Below the pieces are notes generated by a model. That model did not search any database, was not told where the DNA came from, and saw only the letters and a program-made list of their open reading frames with translations. This document shows positions 1-8,892 of a DNA stretch of 11,922 nucleotides, piece after piece; position 1 is the first letter of the stretch, and every line of letters begins with the position of its first letter. The stretch is from Baffinella frigidus. Its lineage: Eukaryota > Cryptophyceae > Cryptomonadales > Baffinellaceae. Where the stretch lies: the NCBI GenBank assembly GCA_026770585.1, contig MU646594.1, forward strand, positions 327,937-339,858, given 5' to 3'. Both the position numbers and the translations under genes were made by a program.

Positions 1-124
1 TTTGGGGTTTGGGGTTTGGGGTTTGGGGTTTGGGGTTTGGGGTTTGGGGTTTGGGGTTTGGGGTTGAAGGTTTAGGGTTTAGGGTTGAAGGTTTAGGATT
101 AGGATTTAGGGTTTAGGGTTTAGG
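1..124 (+). repeat. telomere-like TTTGGGG/TTTAGGG tract
   Basis: Nine TTTGGGG units are followed by TTTAGGG, TTGAAGG and TTTAGGA variants. The G-rich strand points to the right although sequence continues in that direction, so this is an interstitial or intronic tract rather than a chromosome end in this window. Runs of four G could form quadruplexes. Confidence 0.9.
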
Positions 125-169
125 GTGGTTATGTTGGTTGCGACCGGATTGAACGCATGTGTCTATGAT
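113..169 (-). CDS. possible terminal phosphatase exon (weak)
   Basis: A 45-bp island without telomere-like repeats (125-169) follows a GGAAAG acceptor-like sequence on the minus strand. In phase 0 after AVTK it reads IIDTCVQSGRNQHNHPKP and stops at TAA (115-113), the stop lying inside TTTAGGG-like sequence. The length and position fit a short last exon, because family members end soon after the Gly-Phe strand region. No motif supports it, so it may be chance. Confidence 0.2.
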   Translation of the reverse strand: MIDTCVQSGRNQHNHPKP

Positions 170-183
170 CTTTCCGCGGTTTA

Positions 184-482
184 GCGTGTGGGGTGTGGGG
201 TGTGGGGTGCAGGGTTTGGGGTTTGGGATCTGGGGTTTGGGGTTTGGGGTTCGGGGTTTGGGATTTGGGGTTCAGGGTTTAGGGTTTCGGGTTGAGGATT
301 TCGGGTTTCAGGTTTCGGGTTTCGGGTTTCGGGTTTAGGGTTTAGGGTTTGAGAATTAGGGTTTAGGGTTTAGGGTTCAGGGTTTAGGGTTTAGGGTTCA
401 GGGTTTAGGGTTTAGGGTTTGGGGTTTAGGGTTTAGGGTTTAGGGTCAAGGGTTTAGGGTTCAGGTTTCAGGGTTTGAGATG
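184..482 (+). repeat. degenerate telomere-like tract (TGTGGGG, TTTCGGG, TTTAGGG)
   Basis: Forty or so 7-bp units, drifting from TGTGGGG and TTTGGGG through TTTCGGG to TTTAGGG and TTCAGGG. It ends just downstream of the most distal copy of the AVTK exon end, so it fills the last intron or the 3' flank of the gene. Confidence 0.9.
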
Positions 483-493
483 TTAGGTTTTAC

Positions 494-541
494 CTTGGTG
501 ACGTCGCTGACGTCCACGCGGTCCTTCCTGATGCGGTTTAC
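494..541 (-). pseudogene. decayed copy of AVTK exon 3' end
   Basis: On the minus strand this reads RIRKDRVDVSDVTK followed by GTAAAA. It is related to the exon at 1190-1270 and keeps a GT donor, but it lacks the exon's 5' part and acceptor. Confidence 0.7.
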
Positions 542-544
542 TAC

Positions 545-770
545 ACAAATGCGTTTACTTTGTAATAATTTGGGGTAGTAATTTGAGTAGTAATGCAATT
601 TTGTGTAGTAATTTAAGCAATTCTTCCACGTGGATGAACCTTCGCGACGGCGCTGACGTCCATGCGGTCCTCCACACGATCCAGTTTAGTATTTTTGTGT
701 AGTAATTTTCGTACTCGTGTGGTAATTTCCGCAGCCCAAAAGCAATCAATCAATACTTTACCGGAGATAA
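545..770. repeat. fragments of a palindromic element (TTGTGTAGTAATTT units)
   Basis: Several TGTGTAGTAATTT and TGTGGTAATTT segments occur here. The stretch 691-768, ending in TTTACCGGAGATAA, matches the right half of the element at 6087-6225. No matching left end is present, so this is a truncated or rearranged copy. Confidence 0.6.
640..683 (-). pseudogene. decayed copy of AVTK exon 3' end
   Basis: Minus-strand DRMDVSAVAK followed by GTTCAT. A frame change lies just before the Asp-Arg, so it could not replace the full exon. Confidence 0.65.
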
Positions 771-865
771 AAGACTCCCAGGGTGTCGTCTCTGGGAGGC
801 GACGCGCGAGCAGAAGATGCTCTAGACAGTCACCTACCTAGCGTTTTATATCACCAAGTATACAC
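770..865. repeat. dispersed repeat, inverted partner near 7085-7170
   Basis: Shares, in reverse complement, the segments ATACTTGGTGATATA, GAGCATCTTC and GCCTCCCAG in the same order with 7085-7170. No function is seen. Confidence 0.5.
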
Positions 866-882
866 CGTATACGGAGAATAAC

Positions 883-966
883 CTTGGCGACGGCGCTGAC
901 GTCCATGCGGTCCTTGATGATTCGGGGCGCGATGAACCCTGTCGTCGGGGCTCATGGGCTGCGCAG
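883..966 (-). pseudogene. decayed longer copy of the TTGFMAHRI exon
   Basis: Minus-strand TTGFIAPRIIKDRMDVSAVAK is not fully open: upstream of TTGF the frame carries a stop and an apparent one-base shift, after an acceptor-like TGCGCAG. The donor is GTTATT. It is the second best copy of this exon, and would give a different last codon context if spliced. Confidence 0.7.
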
Positions 967-1091
967 AGAAGTTATCCACCCAAATGATAATAAAAATGGT
1001 AAAACCTGACGGTTGAGGAGAAGCACCGTTGAGATTTTTGGCATGCTCAATGATTTTTTTGCCTCGCCAACAGATGCGGAAATCGCCTCAC

Positions 1092-1138
1092 CTCAGTGAC
1101 GGCGCTGACGTCCATGCGGTCCTCCACGATCCGCTTTA
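1092..1138 (-). pseudogene. decayed copy of AVTK exon 3' end
   Basis: Minus-strand KRIVEDRMDVSAVTE followed by GTGAGG, a better donor consensus than that of the apparently functional exon. The next copy with a donor is the exon at 1190-1270 itself. Confidence 0.7.
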
Positions 1139-1189
1139 CTACAAAAAAAACGATTTTTGCCTAGCCAACCGATGTGAAAAAAGCTCTAC

Positions 1190-1270
1190 CTTGGTGACGG
1201 CGCTGACGTCCATGCGGTCCTTCATGATTCGGTGCGCCATGAACCCCGTCGTTGTCGCTCCCCACAGGCT
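1190..1270 (-). CDS. phosphatase exon SLWGATTTGFMAHRI...AVTK
   Basis: The 81-nt exon lies between acceptor AGCAG|A and donor AAG|GTAGAG, phase 0. It encodes 27 residues: SLWGATTTGFMAHRI then MKDRMDVSAVTK. Position and pattern fit the C-terminal part of tartrate-resistant phosphatases, where a Gly-Phe strand is followed by a short strand pair. The acceptor directly follows a TTGAGGG/TTGCGGG array. Partial copies with GT donors lie downstream at 1092-1138, 883-966, 640-683 and 494-541, and a copy of the middle part lies upstream at 1711-1753. This is the only copy with an open frame, an acceptor and a donor together. The family assignment of this exon rests partly on context. Confidence 0.72.
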
Positions 1271-1450
1271 CTGCTTGGTGGGGTAGGGTTGCGGGTTGCG
1301 GGTTGAGGGTTGAGGGTTGAGGGTTGCGGGTTGAGGGTTGAGGGTTGAGGGTTGCGGGTTGCGGGTTGAGGGTTGCGGGTTGCGGGTTGCGGGTTGAGGG
1401 TTGAGGGTTGAGGGTTGAGGGTTGCGGGTTGAGGGTTGAGGGTTGCGGGT

Positions 1451-1531
<81 letters not shown>

Positions 1532-1600
1532 GCGGGGGGGGATGCTTTACTGATACCGACAAAGAGATAGAGCACTTGACTGATTCTCAGAACGCCGGTG

Positions 1601-1659
<59 letters not shown>

Positions 1660-4600
1660 ACTTGGATGGTACTGCGAGCGAGTGAAAGAGAAAACAAGAG
1701 ACAGCATGAAGGTCCTTCATGATTCGGCGCGCCATGCACCCCGTGGTCTGCGAGAGAGTTGAGGGTTTAGGGTTTACTGGCTCCGATGGGGTGAGGGGTG
1801 AGGGGGGAGGGCGGGGGGTGGCGCTTTGCTGGTACTGTTGATGCTGACCGAGAGAGAGAGAGAACACTTTACTGGTACTGACAGAGAGAGAGAGAGAGAG
1901 CACTTTATGGGCACTCACACTTGATTGATACACGAGTTGAGCGAGTTGAGATAGTTGTGGAGCGTTGAGAGAGATGGCCGCGTCGAATTCCCAATGCATG
2001 GTACGATTGCGGGCATGCCCACACTAACCCGGTATGATTGCGGACGCGATCACACTATACGGTTGTGGACAAAACCCTCAAGGTTCACGACCCCACCCTC
2101 CAAAATTTCGATGTTTTTGGAAGGGGACTCCACCCGCCTCGATTCGAAGAAGAACTTGGAGTTTAGGGTTTAGGGATTACACTGCAAATTCAAAAAAATG
2201 TAAAAAATAATTCACCCACAAAATCTGTCAACTTAGAAACGAGGTACCCAGAATGGGTTCTTCAAAAAGCGATTTTTGTCTTGAGTTGACTAGTGCAAAA
2301 ACTCCGCCCTGGCGGAGTTTTCTAATCCAGCACTGGATTAGCAGAAGAAGAACCTGGGGGATGGTGCGGTACTCTCCATCGATCGCGGGCCTCTCAATAT
2401 TGATACGGTTGATGACGGAATCGGGGCGTGCACCCTCCACTTTCATCTCAGAAGATAACTGAATCAGTTCCCTTCTTGGAGTTTCCCTTCAATTACGAGG
2501 CCTAATTGAATTTACTACGCCCTAACTAATTTCTCCTATGCAACCTCCTATTGAAAAGGAACTGATTCAGTTATCTCCCGAGATGAACTTAGCAGCCACC
2601 GGGGGCTTCACGGTACAGTCCATCTAAACGAGTCGTACTAGAATCTCATCTATTGCTATGCATTCCAACGGATTTCATCCCGGATTTCCGGGGGGAAAGG
2701 GACGCGGCGCCTGCTAAGTGGACAACCGACAGTCTGAAAGGGAACTTGATAGAAGCAGACCTGGGGTATGGTGCGGTATTCCCCGTTGAGGGCGGCCGCG
2801 CCAGACACGAAGTAGTGCACCCCGTTGCTTTGCAGCACCTGGCGTTCAAAAGATACCGAGTTTGGCGTTCAAAAGGTACCAAATTAGGGTGGTCATCTGG
2901 CGTTCACAAGGTACCGAATTAGGGTGGGTAAGCTTACGAGAAACCCGGGCCTAAGGGCCCTACGGTAGAAGATAGTCTGCAGCACCTGCCACTCGTGTTG
3001 AAAGCCAACGTTAGAGCAGGACTCATTTGGACGCGACACTGGTACAAAAAATACAATCGTTGTTTTAATTGGATTGTAAAGCCATCTGTTGTAAGTAAGA
3101 AGAGGACTCGGTCTGCGCCGCCCGAGCAAAATCACGATTCGAAGCTGAAATACGTGTTTGAAAAATTTGGGTTGGGAATGCTGCGTATGGCGGACACACA
3201 TAACGCTGAAACTCAACGTTAGCGGAACACTTATTTGGACGCGACTCTGGTACACACCATGATCATCATTGTTTTAAATAGGTTGTAACGCCGTCGGTTG
3301 TAAGTTTTGTACCAGACACGAAGTGGTGCACCCCGTTGCTTTGCAGCACCTGGCGTTCATAGGGCTGACATTAGGGACCCAGTACATGCCCTGCAATTTC
3401 ATCTCGGAAGATAACTGAATCAGTCCCTTTTCGATAGGAGGATGAATAGGAGAAATTAGTTAAGGCATAGTAAATTTACTTAGGCCTCCTAATTACATGA
3501 AAACGCGAATTAGGGAACTGGTTCAGTTATCTTTCGAGATGAAATTAGGGTAGATAAGCCAGCGGTCGGCACCTGCGCCGCCCCAGCCGCCCCAGCACAT
3601 GCCCTCTCTCAGCCTCACGTCTTTGCTCATACACAGCCTCGGTGGGGGTGAATGGCGGCCGTGTTGGTAGTAAAAGAAGTTTCTCTCTCGGGCGACACGA
3701 AGTAGTGCACCCCGTTGCTTTGCAGCACCTTTATCTCAGAAAACGAGTTCTAAAACTCGTTTTCTTAAGTCAATTTCCCTACAAATTTGTCAACTTATGC
3801 GGAGAGTAAAGAATAAGTTGACGAATTTGTAGGGGAATTGACTTAAGAAAATGAGTTTTAGAACTCGTTTTCTGAGATAAACCTGGCGTCTATAGGGTAA
3901 CGAGACCAAATTAGGGTAGGTAAGCCTACGAGAAACCCGGGCGTTGGATGCGTCGCGTGTCCATAAGGACGCCGAGAGGGTGCGCGTTCATAGGCTAACG
4001 GCCTGAAAATGGGGTAGTTAGGCCTACGGGATTGCCTAGGACCTCCTACCGTAGGCCGAGACGTTTTGGCTCTACGGTCGAAGATACCTTGCAGCACCTT
4101 TATCTCAGAAAACGAGTTCTAAAACTTGTTTTCTTAAGTCAATCCCCCTACAAATTCGTCAACTTATTCTTTACTCTCCGCATAAGTTGACAAATTTATA
4201 GGGGAATTGACTTAAGAAAACGTGTTTTAGAACTCGTTTTCTGAGATAAACCTGCCACTCGCGTTGAAAGCGTTCAACACGTTAGAAGAGGACTAGCCCT
4301 TGGTGGTGGCTCACATAGTGCCCTGGAACATTTTCGATTTACCTTGACATCGGGGTCGGATCCGACCCCGATCCCGGGCAAATTCAAAGACCTTCCAGGG
4401 CACTATTTGAGCCACATGGGAGGGCTGGTGCAAGGACAAGGTGTGCGCCGTAATCATACCTGGTCGGTGTGGTCGTGTCCACAACCGTACCTGAACAGTG
4501 TGATCGTGTCCGCAATGATACTCATAAAAAAATAGGTCCCAGGGGCCCTACGGCCTACCGTAGGCAATACCGTAGGCTCAACTACCTGGTTTTCAGGACG

Positions 4601-7600
4601 GTAGCCTATGAATACCTGGTTAGTGTGGTCGTGTCCAGAATCGTACCTGGAGGGTTGGTCGTGTCCATGCTTTGTACAGCCAGTTGTACAGTTAAACCGA
4701 CAGTTTTACAGTTTTACAGTTATACAGTTAGTTGTAAGGGTGTGGTCGTGTCCACAACCGTACCTGAACAGTGTGATCGTGTCCACAACCGTGCCTGGAC
4801 AGTGTGGTCGTGTCCGGACTCGTACCTAGCGAGTAACTAAATCCAGGACTTGAACCCCAACTAAATCTAGGACTTTACCATACACTAAATTACCTGGAGG
4901 GTGTGGTCGTGTCCATGCTTTGTACAGCCAGTTGTACAGTCAGTTTGACACTTGTACCGACAGTTTTACAGTTTTACAGTTTTACAGTTTTACAGTTGTA
5001 CAGTTAGTTGTAAGGGTGTGGTCGTGTCCGGACTCGTACCTGGAGGGTGTGGTCGTGTCCGCAGAGGTACGCGTTCACCTTGTACTTCTCCAGCAGAGGC
5101 TTCACCTGCCGCCATTTCGCGCATGCTCAGAGTTTTGAGTTTGGTTTGAACTAGTGTGGGTCCTATGCGTCAAGGCACTTAGGCTGCAAACCCACCCCCC
5201 CCTTCGCCATTTCGCGCGTTTTGAGAGTTTTGAGTGTGGCCATGCGTGCGATGACGATGACGTCATCGCGCGTTGTCAGGGCCGATTGCACACCATTAAC
5301 ACTCCTCGAAGCCACACAGCGGGCTACCTCACGAGAATCGTGCCCTACGATCCTGTCCATGGTATTGCCTACCGTAAGCAATATGGCACGATTCTCGTAG
5401 GGCACAATCGTGCCCGAATCGTGCCCTACGATCCTGTCCATGGTATTGCCTACCGTAGGCAATACCGTAGGCTTAACTACCCGGTGTTCAGGACGTTATC
5501 CTGTGGGAACTTCTCCAGTAGAGGCCTCACCTGCCGCCATTCCACGCCAAAGTTGACGGATTTGTACCACATAAGCAGCATATCAACTGAAAAAAGGGCA
5601 ATACCGTAGGCCTAACTACCCAGTTTTCAGAACGTTGCCCTTTCAGCTTTGCACTTCTCCAGTGATAGCGTCACCCGCCGCTATTTCGCTCTCAGCGCCC
5701 TAAACCCTGAAACCTCACCATACAGTGGACTACGGACCTTTCAACAAAAGTCAACTTGCCCAGAGATAATTGACTTTATTTTGGATTTTTAGTGGTAAAT
5801 TTGGTCACGTAACACCCCATAATCCGGCCCCAAATTCAAATCCGAAACCCTCGAAGCCCACCGAGTGGATGTCGAACCTCAAACCCAAAACCCTCAACCC
5901 AAATAGCCCGATGCCTGCACACGGCCTGTGCAAATATGCAAGGGGGGTCAGTTGTGGGGTTTGGGGTTTGGGGTTTGGGGTTTGGGGTGTGGAGTTTGGG
6001 GTTTGGGGTTTGGGGTTTGAGGTTCGACATCAGCAGCCTAACCCCTAATCCTTAAAACCAAGTCAGCAGCCTGATGGTGCGCATGTTAATCTCCATATAA
6101 GTGTTAATTAATTGCTTTTGGGCAACGAAAATTACCACACGATTTGCTATAACAGTCATAGTAGAACATTTGTGTAGTAAATTTCGTTGCGCCAAAAGCA
6201 ATTATTAATACTTTTACGGAGATGAATGTGCCCTACACCTGTGGTACAAATTCACCAACCGTATTTAAGAAATAGTCCCTTTTCCAGCCTCGAGTGGAAG
6301 AGGGTTTCGCAGACCTGTTCCTGCAGCACAGGACGTGGCGTTGAAAAGTGGTTCGAAAAGGGCGAAAGTTGACGAGTGAAAAGGGAGAAAATTGACAGGT
6401 GAAAGGGGCGAAAGTTGACTGGTGAAAAGGGCGTTGACAGGTGATACGCCGCGGATCGGGGTTCAATAACCTGTTCCCGAAGCTCCAAATTCAAAAACCA
6501 CATTTGAAAAATAGTCTCTTTTCCAGCCTAGAGTGGAAGAGGGTTTCGCAGACCTGCTCCTGAAGCTCCGGGCGTGGCTCCAAAAATGGTTCGAAAGGGC
6601 TAAAGTTGACAGGTGATACGCTGGGATCGGGTTTGAATAACCTGTTCCTGAAGCTCTGGGGTGTTGCCGTGCTCCCCGCCTGAGAACACCTGCGTTGCGA
6701 AGAGAGAGACATTTGTTACGAGAGAGAGCGCGGGATAGAGATAGAGAGAGGGACAGCGAGAGAGAGAGAAAAACATTTTTATTACGAGAGAGCGAGCGAG
6801 CAAGACCGAGCGAGCGAGAGAGAGAGAGCGAGGGAGATGGAGAGAGAGACCTTAATTACGACAGAGCGAGCGATCGAGAAAGCGAGAGCGAGCGATCGAG
6901 AGAGCGATCGAGAGAGGGAGAGGGAGAGCGAGAGCGAGAGAGGAGAGGGAGGAAGAGATTGCGGGCGAGAGAGAGAGAGAGAGACCTTTGTCACCAGCAA
7001 CACGGCCTGACACCATGTATGCACCGAGCCTGTGTCTGAGACGGGAGAGACAATGTGCACTCTACATGGACAGGATCAGGGGAGAACGTTTTATACTTGG
7101 TGATATATGACTCTGTGTAGTTGACTCTCTCGAGCATCTTCCTCTCTCGCATGCCGCCTCCCAGTGAGCCAACCAACCCTGCTTCTATCAATAGGGGGAG
7201 GACCGGGTAGTGTCCGACGACGATCAGCCATTCAGCCGTCGACGCCTTGAGCGTTGCCTGCGAGAGAGACAGAGAAAAACGCGTTTTTATTAGAAATAAG
7301 TGCGTTGCTCACATGCATCAAAACCCTGTTGGTTTCGATTATCAAAATCATGTAATCGAATCCAAGCCCTAAGCCCTCGCGCGAGAACAAAAATTGCGTT
7401 TGTCAAAGCCTGCGAAAGACAACAGAGTTGATTGCCGACGATGAGCCATTCGACTGTCGAGGCCTCGCGCGTGGCCTGCGAGAGAGAGAGAGAAATGCTT
7501 TTTTATTGGAAATAAGTGCGTTGCTCAAACGCATCAAATCAAAACCGTTTATCAAACACATCAAACCCTTGTTGGTTCCGATTGTTATGGTTGAGCGTCG

Positions 7601-8854
7601 GCACAATGCCATTCTGCCGTCGACGCCTTGAGCGTCGCCTGCGAGAGAGAGAAATGCTTTTTATTAAACATGCGTTTGTCAAATCCTGAGAAGAGACCCC
7701 CGAGTTGATTCACGCGTCGAAGCCATGCCACACTCTGCTGCGACGACTCCACAACTTCGAGTTTATCCGGGAACAAGTATTTTTCTTTTAAAAAATCCGT
7801 ACATAAATTACCACACAATTGCTTCGGACGTGACCAGTTGTGTAGTAATTTTCATTACCAGCTTTTAAAAGAAAAATACTTGTTCCCGGATAAGAGTACC
7901 TGCGCACGAGGCTCCAGTTGACACCGATCTCGTTTCACTTTTGAGGACTGCCACTGTGCCCCACACAGTGGGCTGCGAGGGTTTCGTTGGGGCCGGAATT
8001 CTGGGTGTTACGTGACCAATTTCCATTGGAAAAATCTTTAAAGTTGACTGTCTTCAGTCAAGTTGACTTTTGATGAAATGTTCGTAGTCCACCGTGTGGT
8101 TGGTTTCGATTATTTGAGCGTCGCCTGCGAGAGCCAACCGCGTTTATTCAACGCATCAAAACCACGTTGGCTCAAGCTTTAGGGTTTAGGGTTGAGGATT
8201 CAGTGAAGTATGGCCTGACCGCACACAAACCGGTTCAGGATTTCTGTACCTCGAACCACTCTACCGGGAGTTTCACCATAATCTTGCGCTGCCGAAACCC
8301 AAAACCCTAAACCCGACGCCCTCATCCCCGACCTTTAACTAAGCCCTACACCCCAAACCATAAGCCCCAAACCCTACCAAAGAACCTTCCGGTACCTTTC
8401 GGTACCTCCCAGCCACTCAAGCTGGAGCTCAGGTTTACCTTATCCGTGGGGACCCCCCTATGTCCCCACGGGTCGCATACTGTAGGGTCGCCTACTCCTG
8501 GGTCTTATCGCGTAGGGGTTATTCAAAATCCCTTCAAAGTCAGCTGTGTGGTCAGGGTTTGTGTACCTCGAACCACTCTAGCTGGAGCTTGGCCATAAGC
8601 TTGCGCTGCTCCGCCCAGGCGTTCCACTTTGCGAGCGCCTCTGGTGGCAACCTGTTGAGGGGTTTCGGGTTTCGGGTTTCGGGTTTCGGGTTTCGGGTTT
8701 CGGATTTCGGGTTTCGGGTTTCGGGTTTCGGGTTTCGGGTTTCGAGTTGACGGTTTCGGGTTTCGGGTTTCTGGTTTCGAGTTTCGGAAATCGAATTCCG
8801 GTTTTCGGTTTTGGGGTTTCGGGTTTCGAATTTCGGTTTTCGCTCTTCAGGTTC

Positions 8855-8892
<38 letters not shown>

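Larger units (their letters stand above)
1540..1930 (+). repeat. minisatellite GCACTTTACTGGTACTGA with (GA)n spacers
   Basis: Five diverged units of the form GCACTT-x-ACTGGTACTGA occur at about 1545, 1655, 1830, 1865 and 1900, separated by GA tracts of different length. The unit boundaries follow the GA tracts. Confidence 0.7.
6273..6660 (-). repeat. two long tandem units carrying ELQEQ exon ends
   Basis: The unit from about 6273 (AAATAGTCCCTTTTCCAGCC) recurs from about 6510. Each contains one ELQEQ-type copy followed by GTCTGC and one followed by GTTATT; the second unit ends in the functional exon. The first unit is longer because of about four short GAAARTTGACRGGTGAAA units at 6358-6444. 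Confidence 0.75.
7260..7700 (-). repeat. tandem units: acceptor plus ATLKAST exon start
   Basis: Three units begin with an ATLKAST exon start and a CGCAG acceptor, followed on the plus strand by GAGAGA, TTTTTATT, AAATAAGTGCGTTGCTC, GCATCAAA and CTTGTTGGTT. Unit lengths are about 220 and 165 bp. A remnant with GCATCAAAACCACGTTGG lies at 8110-8170. Confidence 0.8.

Noticed and set aside
1-482. A true chromosome end
   Set aside because: The G-rich strand runs toward the interior of the window and the tract is degenerate and interrupted, so it is interstitial as given.
1161-1707. Long minus-strand open frames of Asn-Pro-Gln-Pro-Ser/Ala-Thr-Leu repeats
   Set aside because: They are translations of the TTGAGGG/TTGCGGG 7-bp array; a 7-bp unit without stops stays open in all three frames of the strand. 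Only 1190-1270 within this area is supported as an exon.
4306-4415. Bacterial-style transcription terminator or CRISPR-like repeat reading of the hairpins
   Set aside because: The hairpins have no T-run, no regular spacers and occur in a eukaryotic intron; they are inverted-repeat elements.
6695-7060. Arg/Glu-rich (plus) and Ser/Leu-rich (minus) open frames
   Set aside because: They are translations of GA-rich simple sequence inside an intron, with no domain.
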